64,000 nt of DNA from Nemophila menziesii. Taxonomy: Eukaryota; Streptophyta; Magnoliopsida; Boraginales; Hydrophyllaceae. Made by a program: the position numbers and the translations under genes. The DNA lies in the NCBI GenBank assembly GCA_029959085.1, contig JARWIR010000010.1:38742731-38806730 (forward strand), in the 5' to 3' direction. The notes below the pieces were generated by a model. The model was not told the origin of the DNA, ran no database searches, and was given only the letters and a program-made list of their open reading frames with translations. This document shows, piece after piece, positions 21,875 through 34,131 of the stretch. How positions within the stretch are numbered: the first letter of the stretch is position 1; every line of letters begins with the position of its first letter.

Positions 21875-22287
21875 CTAAATAAAATACACAATCATTGTTA
21901 AATCGATGACCAGAAAAGAAAAAGACAAATAATTGTTAAATCAGTACCTTTGTTCAAGTCCATAAACAGCTGCTACACAAATATTTCATATTCATTTCCA
22001 ATTAATCATTTTTTTCATGAAAAAACCAAGCGAAATTACTATTCTCACCACCTTAATTTGAAAAACCAAGCTAGAACCTGAAATTGGATACAATAGCTTT
22101 TGTAAATCAAAATGAGCGAAACTACTATTCCTGTGATAGCCTTCACCACGGGCCCAATAATACGAAGCAACAAGAGCCAGACAATTCAAAAGAAAGAAAA
22201 TGAATCAAAATAATCGAAGCGCCCTGAACTCTCATTTGGGCAGATAGAGAGAGGAAGAGAGAGAGTATGGGAATTTGAAAAGCTTAC

Positions 22288-22373
22288 CTTACAGGACCAC
22301 AAGATTTAATCCCTTTCACCCATAAGATAAAGTATAGAGCTGTTATGCCACCATTTATAACCGAAGGTATCAA
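22288..22373 (-). pseudogene. Captured exon, membrane-protein-like
   Basis: TACAG acceptor, 86 open bases, GTAAGC donor. It reads LIPSVINGGITALYFILW then VKGIKSCGPVR. The hydrophobic segment and KSCGPVR resemble a loop-membrane region of plant MTP12/zinc-transporter-5-like cation efflux proteins, but I am unsure of the match. It is unrelated to CLASP, so the element has fragments of more than one gene. Confidence 0.45.
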
Positions 22374-22622
22374 CTGTATTGAAAATGAAAACAATTAGCC
22401 GTTCTACTATTATACTAGGTATTCCAATTTGCATAGTTAACCCCTGTGATATGTGGAAAAGTCACATATACCCCGTGTTTCAGTAAGTAGAATGTATAAT
22501 ACATGGTATAATTGGCACTTTCTAAAACATGGGGATGTATTTGGCTATTTCGCATAATACATGGATCAAAGACACAATTTACATCAAAAGGTCTTAATTA
22601 CACAAGCTAAATACATACCTGA

Positions 22623-22832
22623 TTATTCAAAAGAGGACGACCTTTCCAAGGCTTTTGTGAAATTAGAAACAAATTGGAAGAAGGTACAAGACAGCTGAAA
22701 ATGAAGAGTAAAATTGAAGCCCCTGTTTGAGTTAAGTAACGGTACATTGAATATATTGACCATATTCTCAACAAGTTCCCGATTATGTGTATTATTTGCA
22801 ATGGCGCTTGCACTTTCAAGAGGTAAATACAT
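22623..22832 (-). pseudogene. Open exon-like fragment, unrecognised
   Basis: A 69-codon frame containing LPLESASAIANNTHNRELVE and NMVNIFNVPLLN. Codon use and composition look coding, but I do not recognise the family and the splice boundaries are ambiguous (possible acceptor near 22867). Probably another captured piece. Confidence 0.4.
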
Positions 22833-22970
22833 AATCCCACATAGCTCAGTACTTAAATCAAACGCTAATAAAGCATGATTTGAAGTTAACCAATACGATA
22901 TTCATTTGATATAAAACCCATTTCTTATCACCGTTTCATCTCCAAGCTCAAATACAATCTGCACTATAAC

Positions 22971-23031
22971 GTTTCCATTTCTTGGTTTCCGAAGAATAAA
23001 CATCGAAATCAGGAATCGGAAAATCAAGCAT
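22971..23031 (-). pseudogene. First-exon-like fragment with 5' UTR
   Basis: An ATG at 23031 opens MLDFPIPDFDVYSSETKKWK and stops at a possible GT donor (22970). DVYSSETKKW recalls F-box-associated domains, weakly. The CT-rich stretch upstream (to about 23160 on this strand) looks like a plant 5' UTR, so a captured promoter/leader is possible. It may drive a chimeric transcript through the other fragments. Confidence 0.35.
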
Positions 23032-23224
23032 ATTTACAGCAGAGATGACTCGATAATTCGGACTAGATGATAAAGAAAAAAGACGAGGGAGAGATGATGT
23101 TGGAATTTTGACTTTGAGATAGAGAGTAGATCTGATCGGAGAGAGAGGAAAAGAGATAAAGAAAATAAATTGTTTTAATAATTAAGATATATATATTAAG
23201 TAGTTTGTAATATATAAAATAAAT

Positions 23225-23347
23225 AGGGATAGTTTAGTCAAATAACCTGTAAAATAATTAAGTTAATGATGTTATTGAGCAGATTTTTCTTACTTGATTT
23301 AATTGGGCTTAAAAAATTAATATTTTGATTTTTTGGGTCATTTTTCT
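23225..23347. repeat. Right terminal inverted repeat of the Pack-MULE
   Basis: Inverted partner of 2640-2760. It is followed by the AAAAATATAA target copy at 23348-23357. Confidence 0.65.
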
Positions 23348-23609
23348 AAAAATATAAACATGTATGTATTAATTTAAGAAAAAAAATAACAAATACTAAT
23401 GTTAAAACGAATAATTTATATAGCCTTCAAGGCTATTTTAAAAGATTGGTCAAGAAAATGCGTAAAAAGATGAGATTTTTTGGACTATTTTCCTTGTTAT
23501 AGGGAAATTTTTGGATATACTATCACACGTGGGATCCTAACTTTAGTATTATAATAATATTCTTATACATGACAGAGGAGAGAAATCAAAGCTTCAAACT
23601 GTTTTTTTT

Positions 23610-24015
23610 AAGCAAATTTTATTTTTAGGTATGAGCAAATTTTATTTTTGGGTGATTATCTATAATCTAAAAATATTTTTAAGCTAAATATTTTAAAAAT
23701 TACATTTTTAGGCTAAATGTATTCAAAATACTTATTTTTAGGTTATTTCACTAATTTTATGAAATGTTTCATTCGTTCTAAGGACAATTTAAACCTTTCA
23801 AATTAAATTATATGTTTATTTGGCCGTATCACAAACTAGGAACTTTATCTAAAGTGTTCACATTATCCTTAAAATCTATAAAATATCTCACAAAATTAAT
23901 GAAATAGCCTAAAAATGAGCGTTTTGAATACGTTTGGCCTAAAAATATGACTTTTGAAACGTTTAGCCTATAAATATTTTTAGGCCATAAGTAATGGCCT
24001 AAAAATGGATTTCTT
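23610..24015. mobile_element. MITE-like inverted-repeat element
   Basis: About 130 bp at the left (TTTTTAGGCTAAATGTATTC near 23705-23724) are complementary to the right (GAATACGTTTGGCCTAAAAA near 23926-23945), around a unique centre. GGCCTAAAAAT recurs several times. Ends and target duplication are not clear. It encodes nothing. It lies between the Pack-MULE and the 3' side of the FRA8-like gene. Confidence 0.55.
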
Positions 24016-25293
24016 TCTTTCTTTTTCTTCATTTCCTGAATTACTTTGTTTGATAAAAAAAGAAAATTATATCACCAAAAAACTGATTGAAAAAAAATTA
24101 TAGGTAAAATTTAACAAAAACATAAATTAATTATGCATATGAAAAAAATAAAGAAGGGATTTGTTTTGAAATCTTATTTTATTAGTAAAGAACTACTAAA
24201 GATAAATTAATAAAAATAAAAAGGTATCATTTCTTTGGGTCATATATTATTTAAAGTTTATTTTTATTTAAAAAATAATAAATAAGGTTGTTTTTCATAA
24301 AAAAAAAAAGAAGATGTGCAAATATTTGTATTAATATTTAAATATTTTTACTTTTTAATTTTTAAAAGTTGATTGGCTCGTCTATCAGATTGTAAATTTT
24401 TTTATGAAAAAGATCTTAAACTAAATTTTACTCAAAACAAAAAAAGTCTCAAATATACTTAATATATTTAAAATAATAATTTTAGTACTACAAATTATTT
24501 GTCTTTTTTTGTTACATAGGAGCTCCATTTTAGACACGGAGTGATTGACTCAATTCAAACTTACACCACTAGATTGGATGACCAAGCTTTTAGCCCGTAA
24601 ACTAAATTTTTTTGTTACAAATTATTTATCTTTGATCAAACATTTAACAAATATAGAACTTAATTAATAAAAAAGAAGTTAAGATTTAAGTTTCTTTTAA
24701 AAAATTTAAAAGAAAAATTAGTGTAGATTCTTTTAGAAAAATTAAAGAAAGTTAATATTTAGACTAAGCACTCTTGATTTATTTATTTTTAGAAAAAAAA
24801 TCAATGTAGATTTGTTTTTAAAAAACAAAATTTTAATTATTATATCTAATATTAAATATTTAAATAAATCAATATTTTCTTCTCTATTAAATAATAATAA
24901 AACTATAAGCAGAAGGATGGGGAGAGTTGATACAAGTATTTTCCCTTTTTATATACTCTATGAACTAATTACAAAGAATAAAATAACTATCCCAGATTTA
25001 CATTGTGGACAATCACATGACCCACTACTCCCACAAAAAAAATCATTTTCATCAACTCAAACCATCGAAACATCCAATCAGTTGTTGCCAACTCAACTAA
25101 ATAACTCCACAACTCTGACATTTCGGTTGACCAAACCACACCCAACAAAATCCATAAGTACAACCCATTCTCTACCGAGGGAGCAGCCCAAGAAATGCTA
25201 AATGTCTCCCACAATGCATCTCTTAAAACCTGAGCCTTCTGATGATTTGATATTACCAAAATACCCTTAAATTGTTTGAAACGTGTCATATTC
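24016..25293. other. AT-rich 3' flank of the FRA8-like gene
   Basis: Very AT-rich sequence with short chance frames only. The part nearest 25293 should contain the 3' UTR and poly(A) site of the gene (transcribed leftwards). I see no other gene, repeat array or structured element. Confidence 0.6.
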
Positions 25294-27483
25294 CTATTGG
25301 CTCGAATGTCGACACCTTCGATGGGACCGGTTAAGTTTACCGGACAAGGCTTCCAGAACATGCCACGTGGCATCGCCTTGCACCATCGGATCGTTGTAAA
25401 GTAGGGCTTTTCTAACAGATTGGTCCCATAACTTTCTCTGTATGGTAGTAAGATTGGTGGCATCTACGTATTTCAAAATAGATCCCAGTTTTGCGACATC
25501 ATTCTCCGCAAGAGTAAGTGAAATTTTGTCCCATGGCACGTCATATGCAAAAGGTAAACGAATACCATCCGCTATAACTACGGGTACGCAACCCAAAACA
25601 ACAGATTCCACTAGTCTTGGACTCCACGGGGCCCAACCAAGTGGACACAAGCAAAACTTCGACCTTACAATTTCCGACTGAAAACCAGTAAATCTATGCC
25701 TTTTTAAATAAAATCGTCGGTCATTTCCGTATTTTTGCAAAATAACTGTCCTTACCCGTCTAAAATAAATATAAATAAAAGTTAGTGACATTTCCATATA
25801 TATATATTGAGCTAGTAAATTAGCAAGAGTTCATTACTTGCTATAAAAGTGTCCGCTAATATTTTTCGGATGAATCTCCATTTTACCCCTGAAAAATGCA
25901 AAAATATCACGCTTGCCATCTAACGGTAACTTGGTCAGTGTTGTTCGTACACTTTCGGGTGATACATATGGTGGAATCACCACATTCTCTACGTCTTGAC
26001 ATGGATGAGGATAGTTAACTCCGAACGTTTGTAATATGATCGAATTTTTCAAAAAGTCGGGTATTCCATCAGCTTTAGCCCTATCCTCCTATCAAACACA
26101 TATATCTTTTTATTATAAGACAAATAAAGATGGATAATATAACACGTTACCTTTATCCAAAATCAAAATTATAGGATTTGTAGGAATCCAATTCAAGCAA
26201 AGTTAGTTGTTTTATTAGGTATGCCTACTAGGACAAAGTTATGTGTTGGTTAGGAACTATAATTAAAAATGTAATGAGATTTAAAATAAAATATTAAACC
26301 CAAAAATTTGTTTTTCAAAATACCTTATACCTTATACTTTTATGTCTTGACTTTTTAAAACTTTGATTGGTCCGTCCATCTAAAAAAATTTGAAATATCT
26401 CAAAATGTTATGATTTAGATGGTAGATTATGAATTGTGAAAGTATAAAAGATAAGTTATTTGGTAGAAATAAAAATTAATAATACAATTATTCTATGTTT
26501 TTATACAAAATATAAGGATCTTTAATGACATTAATTCATAACATAGGATTCTATAGTGCAAAGTAATTGTCCGATTATGGTAACAAGGGAGATTTATATT
26601 GGTCCCGATTATGAAAAAGAGTATGAATTTCAAACACTTAAATTGTTACGTAATTTTAGATTTAGTAACGTATACCTCACTTCTTACGTATTTAAGAGTT
26701 TTTTTTTTGTTTTTTTCAATTTAAGCGATATTTGATAACGTACCATAGCGTGAAAACATGCACCATAGTCATGAGAAGCGACAAAGACATGGTCGTCACC
26801 GCTACTTTGATTCCAAAACGGAAACTGACCGGAGATGAGCTCCACGGCGGAGGCTAATAACTGACGCGCGTGACCAATAGCTGGGAAGCCATTAACAGTA
26901 CTGAAATTACACGTCACATAAACGGGAACGAAGAAAAAGTCAGCTTCCGATGCGTTGACCGTTCTTACATCGCTGCTTAACAAGGCTTTGTGTATTGCAA
27001 CCTCGGATGCAAACAAATGAGTTTTGCAACGGTCATTTTTTAACCAATCTGTGTTGTATTTTGATGGTAAATCGTATATGTAAATCCTTAATCCGTTCAA
27101 CACACCTGCAAATATGAAAAGATAGTCAGAAGGAAAGTTTGATCAATAGTTTAATGATCATTTAAGGAATAAAATAGATTGAAGTGTGTGTATGAACCTT
27201 GATTTTTGATGGAGTGTTGATCAATGGTGGAGATATTTTGAGATTCAAAAAGGGCATGAGAGGCTTTAGATTGGTGGTGGAGGAAGGTGGTTTTTGGGAA
27301 GTAGTTGGCGGAGGAGGAGGAGGAGGAGAAGGGTGGTTTATGAGTGATGAGGAAAGAAAAGAAGAAATAAAAAGATACAGAAAACCAAAGAAGCCATTTG
27401 AAATATCGATAACAAAAGGTACTTTTATTCTTTGAAGTTTTCATCTTTGTATAGAATCCTCTGTTTCTGTTAAAATCCACCAT
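25294..27483 (-). CDS. IRX7: FRA8/IRX7-like GT47 (exostosin family) glycosyltransferase, four exons
   Basis: CDS = complement of 27198-27483, 26744-27105, 25838-26088 and 25294-25759, all with GT-AG introns and a continuous frame: 1,365 bases, 454 residues, close to the usual FRA8 length. Residues 28-46 (YFKWLLWFSVSFYFFFSFLI) form a signal anchor for a Golgi type II protein. The exostosin domain runs from about 98 to 435 with LRIYIYDLPSKYN, ADFFFVPVYVTCNFS, SHDYGACFHAM, FFRGKMEIHPKNISG, FCLCPLGWAPWSPRLVESV and GCVPVVIADGIRLPF. FRA8/IRX7 and its homologue F8H act in making the glucuronoxylan reducing-end sequence of secondary walls. Met14 is an alternative start. No break is visible. FRA8 versus F8H cannot be decided here. 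Confidence 0.88.
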
Positions 27484-28740
27484 AGTTGTTTTTTCTTCAT
27501 CAATCTAAATAAAAGATTTAGCTTTGTGAGTGGTTAGTTGAAAGGGAGTTTTCTAGTTTTGGTGGAGGAAGTAGAGATTTAGAAAGTTGGGGTTTGTTGT
27601 GAGTTCTTTTGGCTTCAAAATTAAAATATTACTTACTTTCATAATAGATAGTCAAGAATTTTTATTGGTGTTAAAGAATTCGTGGTGTATAAAGATTTTA
27701 GTTTCTTAATTTTTATTGATATACTTTTCTTTTGTATATCATATTGATATACTTAACATGAGTAATGAGCTCTATCAACTCATCTAATGGGTTAGAGAGA
27801 AATTACGTGGAGCTGAACCAGAAATTTACTTTAAAATAAATTTTTGTTTTTTTTTGTCAAACGTACTTTGAAATGAATTCAGAGTTAGATTATTTCGTGA
27901 AATCTTACATAATTATGTATAATTATATTAATGAAATCTAATATTTAAATATATTTAGACCGGAGTAGACTATTGTTTTATTATATATAACTTTTTCGAA
28001 TTTCTTTTTTATGTTACTATATATTAGAATCGGGATGCAGTTTACCGCACCCCACATCCGGCCTTAAAGAGACTCATGATTTTTTATACTTTTTTTTTTC
28101 CGTTGCATATGAGGCCTAGAAGGCTAGGAAGTAAGCTTCCTACAAATTATTAGTTACAAATACTCAAGGTACAACCCAGCCACACTGATCTTTAACAAGA
28201 AACCTTCAAAGTCTGTCTGTTGTAGTTGTGGTATATTTGGTCGCAAAGAAGAAAGATACAGTGAGAAGAATTAAATAGTTTCGAAACTCAAAAATTGGAT
28301 AGAATATTTACAAGAAGCCCAACAACATTTAGGAAAACACAAACAAGATTTCAGCAATGGTGATTTAATGAGTCAATCAAGCACAACCCAGTCAAGTCAA
28401 CCACCCATAAAGCGTTTAAAGTGGAAAATAGGAATTTGAATTCAAAATTTAGAGGTCAAACGTGTTTAATTTTATCAAAGAGAAGAAGGACTATGAATTG
28501 ACTGTTAATGATGAAATTGAGTTAAAGAGTTGCTTGACACCGTATTGTTAAGGTGAAGTGGGGATGATCTTTTCTAATAAGAGATACGTGGCACGTGTCT
28601 CGATGAAATCGTGTATTATAAGGACCCAAGTGAATAGGGTAAAATTTAAAAAACTATAGTTGGTAATATTGATGGAGCATGCTCTCCTACTCTTACACCG
28701 AGAGTGAAATAAACATTTTATCTGGATCTTATAAAATTCC
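27484..28740. other. Upstream region of the FRA8-like gene
   Basis: The first 100-150 bases should hold the 5' UTR and promoter of the gene (transcribed leftwards). The rest is AT-rich with no supported gene. I could not define a TATA box with confidence. Confidence 0.5.
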
Positions 28741-28749
28741 TATCCCAAC

Positions 28750-31700
28750 CCCAAAACTAATCCCATAACATGTCTACACTTTGATCTTCCCTAAAACCAA
28801 ATGAGCTTATACATGAACCCTAACAAAAAAAATCCCCAATCCATATCACGAAACCTAATCGAAACTCCAACTAAATTAACCTCAACCAAGCATGCAAGAA
28901 TGTATCGACCAATCACGGCCACCAAACTCCGTAAAAAACATATATGTATGGGGTCTTTGGTGTTCATTGTGAACTACAATAATAAACAAAGAGAAATTTG
29001 TCAAAAAGTTATGATAGATAAAAACAATAGATATAACACTACGTACTTATGTATATCGACCCCTAAGTGAAAATAATAAACAAAGGATTTACAAGTATAA
29101 TGGGAGAAGAATATGTTTTATATTTGAAAAAATCTTCTCATGTGCCCCTATTGATAACACTTAGAACCTGAATGGAGACTTTAATACAATGAGATAGATG
29201 AAGGAAATATACAAGGGTAACATTAGTAAGAAAAAGTCCATGAGTTCCTTTAACAATTTTATCAACTCTTACTCTCTTAATGAGATCTAGACAGTTGGCT
29301 GTCAATTCTCTTACTAGTCCAATAGAAGACCGGTCCACAAATTAATAAAATCAAAGTTTGATAGAGCATAGCAAAATGATAAGTGGGTTTTCTTATTCCC
29401 TTATGCTTGTCTAGCCCTGCTACCAAATATGGGATCTAACCACACACTATTGGTGTTACACCTTGATGTTTCTCGTAATAAGGAGAAAATTAAACTATAT
29501 TGAATCTTATTGGACCACTGAAATTGATTGTCTTAACACCATCAAGAAAGTGTAATTGAACACAAGAAAATTAAAGGGCGTGAAGCACCTTATTTAACCA
29601 CACACTCAAAATTAGAAGCCAAAATATTAAAAAATGGAGTAGAAAAATATTCATAACTGCATAACAACATTGAAAAATTCGTGAGAAAACGTGAAAATAT
29701 CCCTAATAAGAATGTGATAAATGATATGTGGAATGATTATAAATCTGTTGTCAAAGAAGTTGAAGATGATTGGTTAAGAGAAGAAGTTTACTAGAAATAT
29801 AGGTCTAGGAATTTATGGTTATATAAAATGAGAGAATTGCATATTTTAATACTTTCACCAAAGAAAGAAAAATAAATAATTAATATGAAAATAATTTTTG
29901 ATGATAATAAGGGCCCGTTTGGAAGTGCTTATTTTAGACTAAAAAAGCGCTTTTAGAATAAAATTCAAAATTTAAAAAAATTATTAAAAATAATTTTGAA
30001 ATCTAAAATTATTTTAAGTGCTTTTTTTAAAAAGCACCTATTTGGTGCTTCTCATAAAAGTGCTTTTCAAAGTCAAAAAAACTCTTAAAATGCTAAAAGC
30101 ACTTTTAAATGCTTCTCCAAAAAAGCACTTCCAAACAGGCACTAAAAATTAGATTGAAAGTTCAAGCGAAATATAAATTGAAAGTAAATCTTATTTTAGT
30201 GATATATGTAAAACTATAGGTGTCAAATACTTTTCCAATATATTAGTGTTTGTTTCACATACATTAAAAGAACAAATAGATATGAATAAAGAAATTTTTA
30301 ATAAAAACAAATTTTTTAAAAAAGGCTAGATGAATTTCTAGGACATTTCTATAAAATTTATCGGAATATAATAAAAGAGGGTGTGATGAGATTTTTTTTC
30401 CTTCAATTTTTGGTATAAAAGAGATAGTCCTTTAGACATTAATCATACCTACATCTCTCTAGTCCCAAAGCAAGATAACCCCATCAATATCAAAAAATTC
30501 AAGCCTACAAGTTGCTCTAATTTATTTATAAAATATTTTCAAGAATTCTAGTTAACAAATCACAACCTATTATGGGTCTAATTATAGATTTATAACAAAT
30601 CCGCCTTCATACCCAGAAGAATTACGTAAGGACGCCATAATAACTCATGAGATTATAACATTCATGAAAAGAAAGAGAAAAACAAAAAAATTATGTAGAT
30701 GTCAAAGTTGATAATAAAAAACATATGAATTCCTTAATTAAGACTTTCTTAAACAACTAATGTAAAAAGTGGGATTTAGCTCATCTTGGGTGAGTAAAAT
30801 CATACGAGTGCGTTAATCATTAACACATTATGTCATAATATGAAAAATCAATTGAAATCGACCCTTCCAAAAAGGGTATTAGGCAGGGGGTCTTTTATAC
30901 CCATTGGTATTCAATATTGCAACACAAACCCTTGATATACTAATGATAGAAAAAACAAGGCATGGAGACCTTGATAGCATAAAAATAGGAAAAAATTTGT
31001 CATAATGTTGCACATATACTTTTGTTAATGATAGCTTATTATTTATGATAGTTACTTATAAATAAACTAAAGACTTTAACTATGTAATGAACAAGTATAT
31101 CCACTCTACTGGCTTAACTTTGAGCTTAATACGTGTGCTTCCTTTTCTAGCTCCAATTGGTATAATCCAGGATATTATTGATGGAATGATAAATTTGAAA
31201 AAAGTAAATAATTTAGGCAACTACATAGGTTTATCCACTAAATGAGGATGAACAAATATAAGAGAACTTAAATTAATTTTTGACAGTGTCCTAAAAAAAG
31301 TAGACATCTTGAAAACTCTATCTTTATCTGACGGGGGAAAAGAGGTTTTAACAAGATATATATTATAATGCATTCCCAATTATAATATGTTATACTTGTT
31401 ACTTCATACCAAAATTTGTGATACCATTTTCTCCATCATTGAAACCTTTTGGTGGGGAACAAAAAACAAGAAAAAGGTCACTAGTGTGATAGAAAAACAC
31501 TTACTACTACCAAAACTAAAGATGGTCTTGGGATCAGGAAAATGCACGTTATGAACCTTGCTATAACAATTAAACAGGCATGAAACATTATGAATAATAC
31601 AAAATTTAAAATTCACTAATTAATGAAAGGTGAATAATTTTCTAATATTTCCTTCCTGGAAGCAAATATGGACACTTGCCTTCTTGGGATGGAGGATTTT

Positions 31701-32110
31701 ACTAGTTGGAAGAGATATTTTTTGCTAGAATCCTTAAATAGAAGTTGGGAAATGGGAGGAGTATTTATGTTAATAAATACAAGTGGATCACTAACCTATA
31801 AGTGAGACAAAATCCAAGAAATGCATATTTACACACGGTTAACCAATTATTTAGATGTGATAGAAAGGCTTCGAACATTACCATTGTAGATGAAAACTTC
31901 AATGTTAAAACTACTAAAAAGATTAAGCTTATGAATATTTCATCCAATGATTGCAGTGATACATGTTATCAGAGAAAAAAATTATGGAAATTACTTAGTT
32001 AAGTTTGCCTATATGCATTTGAAAGAACAAAAGAAAAGTAAAGCAAGCCTTTATCTCTTACTCCCCTTATTGTAAAATTTGGAAACTCATTTGGGAGCTT
32101 AATTTTTTTT
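28750..32110 (+). pseudogene. Decayed L1 LINE with endonuclease and RT remnants
   Basis: Broken frames follow the intact-order LINE at 36.5-40.8 kb. Endonuclease pieces are GSLVFIVNYNNK (about 28950), NGDFNTM (about 29170), SNRRP...HKLIKSKFDRA (about 29310-29360) and GSNHTLLVLHLDV (about 29430-29470). RT pieces are DINHTYISLVPKQDNP (about 30435-30485), SAFIPRRI (about 30600) and LSDGGKEVLTRYILQ (about 31325-31370). The zinc-knuckle-proximal segment WRILLVGRDIF is near 31695. Stops and frameshifts are frequent. The copy seems to end near 32110, before the zinc-ribbon and RNase H parts. A MITE sits inside it. Confidence 0.8.
29911..30142. mobile_element. Tourist-like MITE inside the LINE
   Basis: 232 bp beginning GGGCCCGTTTGGAAGTGCTT and ending AAGCACTTCCAAACAGGCAC, flanked by TAA (29908-29910 and 30143-30145). 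The 3-bp TAA duplication and GGGCC-type ends fit PIF/Harbinger (Tourist) MITEs. AAAAGCACTT recurs inside on both strands. A hAT MITE would need an 8-bp duplication, which I do not see. Confidence 0.7.
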
Positions 32111-33072
32111 GAAATGTATATAAAGATAAACTAATATAGATTAATATAATTACTTCTTCATTCCCGATGCGGTACTTTTTATAAAAAGGAAAACTCTTGG
32201 ACTTTTTCTCCAAAAACATGAACTAAATTAGTGTTGATTTCTTTTTTATTCTAACCTGGGATTGGGAGGGGGAGAGGGGGGGGGGGAGGGTGCGTGGGAG
32301 CTCCTCACCTCATGATCGGTGCACACCTGTGTAGATTTGATTCATAACTTTTCTTCAAAATCCCTTGAGCGTTTGCCAAGAACGCTCCAAAGAAATCACT
32401 ACCCAATGAATTATGAGATTACGCGAGTTTATTCATGCTTGGAGATGATTGTTGATCTAGGTTTGCCCATGACGTGAGGTTCACGTGGTCCAGTGTCCGC
32501 CTAAAACTGGCGTTTTTCAATATTTTCGGGATCAAGATTGTCCAAAGAAGAGAATAGAGTTATATTAATTACACACCAGTCAATGGTTACAGAACTTGGT
32601 CAGTACGGGAGTGAATCAAGTCAATAATAGTATCCAGATTCATTGCTGGAAACTGAAAACACGTAACATATGTCAATTAATCAATCAAAATGTCATCTGT
32701 CAAGGACATTTATTCTTGACCATTCTGATAAGAGCTCCCTCCTCTCCTATAGATACAACTCCTCCCTATTTGTCTTAACTACGAAGCTGAATCAGAAAAG
32801 ATTAAAACTCTACTCTCTCTAAAATATTATTCTAGCATTCCGTAGTAGAAACTCTGTTAGAGATAACCGACAAGACCGAAATATCTTTTTAACACCAAAT
32901 ATTTTCCGTGTAATTGTTTGTTTTGCTTGTTGAGTCCGTGTAAGTTTCGTTTTGTATTTTCTTTATTGTAATAGATAGTTTTACTTTAACCGAAAGACTT
33001 TTTATTTGGATTTTCATTTTTATTGTTTTAAACAGGTGATCGTCACTTTTTTTCAACAATTATATACTCTAT

Positions 33073-33103
<31 letters not shown>

Positions 33104-34131
33104 ACTCCTTTGATCTACTTCAGAATGCGCATTAATTTAATACTACTAATTGTGTGGGGAATTGTAGATGAGGTTTTGGTTATCGATATAAAGAAAGAGA
33201 TAATGGAGGCCATGCAGTCGCAGAGAAGGTGAGGTTGTGGGGAGCACAATGAAAATCAATTTACTCTGTTTTTCAGGATTTGTTATTTATGCAAGGCTTG
33301 TCAGAATTTGTTACATGTAGATGACCAAAAAGACTTCAATTTTCATCAATGCCATGTACTTTTCACGGTCTGAATGCAATTAAATTTTTGACCGAAAAAA
33401 AACGAATGTATTTATTTTAGTTGGTAATTTTAGAAATAGCAAGTCAAAAGTTTGAAATTTTTGAAAGAAAAAATGTGATTTGAAAATCGTTCACTTTCTA
33501 GAGCGTTTTTTTTTTTGGACAACTCTAGAGCTCTTTTATATATATAGATTTTTTTCCTTTTATTTTTTCTGCACACCAAATAAAAATATCAGAAGATTTT
33601 ATACATTTATTTTTTGAACGACCCAAAAAAAATACATTTATTTATTTTTAATTTATGATTTAATTTTGTGAATTGTCTTTTAAGTATAATATTTGTCGCC
33701 CATTTTCTTTTTTTGTTACATGGGTGATCCAGAATTGTTTGCGCGTACCACGACTAATCTCATAGGGATATACACACCTTCTCATGTATATTCTCAGGTA
33801 AACAAGAACTACGTTACCCATGTTCAGGAAGGGGTTCAAGCCTTGTACATCTTTACCAATTTTTAGTTTACCTTTGTATCACCCCTTATGTGTCACATTA
33901 TGTGTCATTAAATCAAGAAAAAAGAAAAAAATAATTAAGTAAAAGAAATGTTTTAATTAGTGTTTAAAATCTCCAAATAGGAGGTGATATAAGATGAACA
34001 AAAAAAGGGTGACGAATATCATTTACTTTTTTCTTTTAGCTCTTTCTTTTCAAATCTTAACATAATCGATGTTGGCCTAGTTTCTTTGTCTAGATCGATA
34101 CTTGTTCAGGTCAGATTTATTATCTTATTTT
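32111..34131. other. Intergenic region with G-rich tracts
   Basis: No supported gene. It has a G-rich segment at 32258-32299 and a pure G run at 33073-33102. The T-rich stretch around 32850-33050 looks like LTR remnant DNA but I could not find a partner. Confidence 0.5.
33073..33102 (+). repeat. Homopolymer of 30 G
   Basis: Thirty consecutive Gs preceded by AT and followed by AACTCC. This is rare in plant DNA, and length is likely unreliable in the assembly. It could form G-quadruplexes. A second G-rich block lies at 32258-32299. Confidence 0.85.

Larger units (their letters stand above)
2640..23347 (-). mobile_element. Pack-MULE (Mutator-like) with captured gene fragments, split by a retrotransposon array
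   Basis: The outer ends are inverted repeats sharing AATGACCCAAAAAATC (2644-2659; complement at 23327-23342) and, further in, CATTAACTTA (2693-2702; complement at 23269-23278). The direct repeat AAAAATATAA flanks both ends (2630-2639 and 23348-23357), which fits the 9-10 bp duplication of Mutator-like elements. Without the 17,954-bp retrotransposon block and its 5-bp duplication the element is about 2.75 kb. It holds minus-strand exon-like pieces with splice sites (3365-3429, 21773-21874, 22288-22373, 22971-23031) and no transposase. Capture of host exons between long inverted repeats defines Pack-MULEs. A Helitron would also carry gene fragments but would not have these repeats and target duplication. 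Confidence 0.7.

Noticed and set aside
24987..25463. Long minus-strand frame overlapping the last exon of the glycosyltransferase
   Set aside because: It is in another phase from the exostosin frame, shows no homology, and runs past the true stop. It is a shadow of exon 4.
27199..27435. Plus-strand Gly/Glu-rich frame opposite exon 1
   Set aside because: It is the antisense of a Ser/Phe-rich exon and has no independent support.
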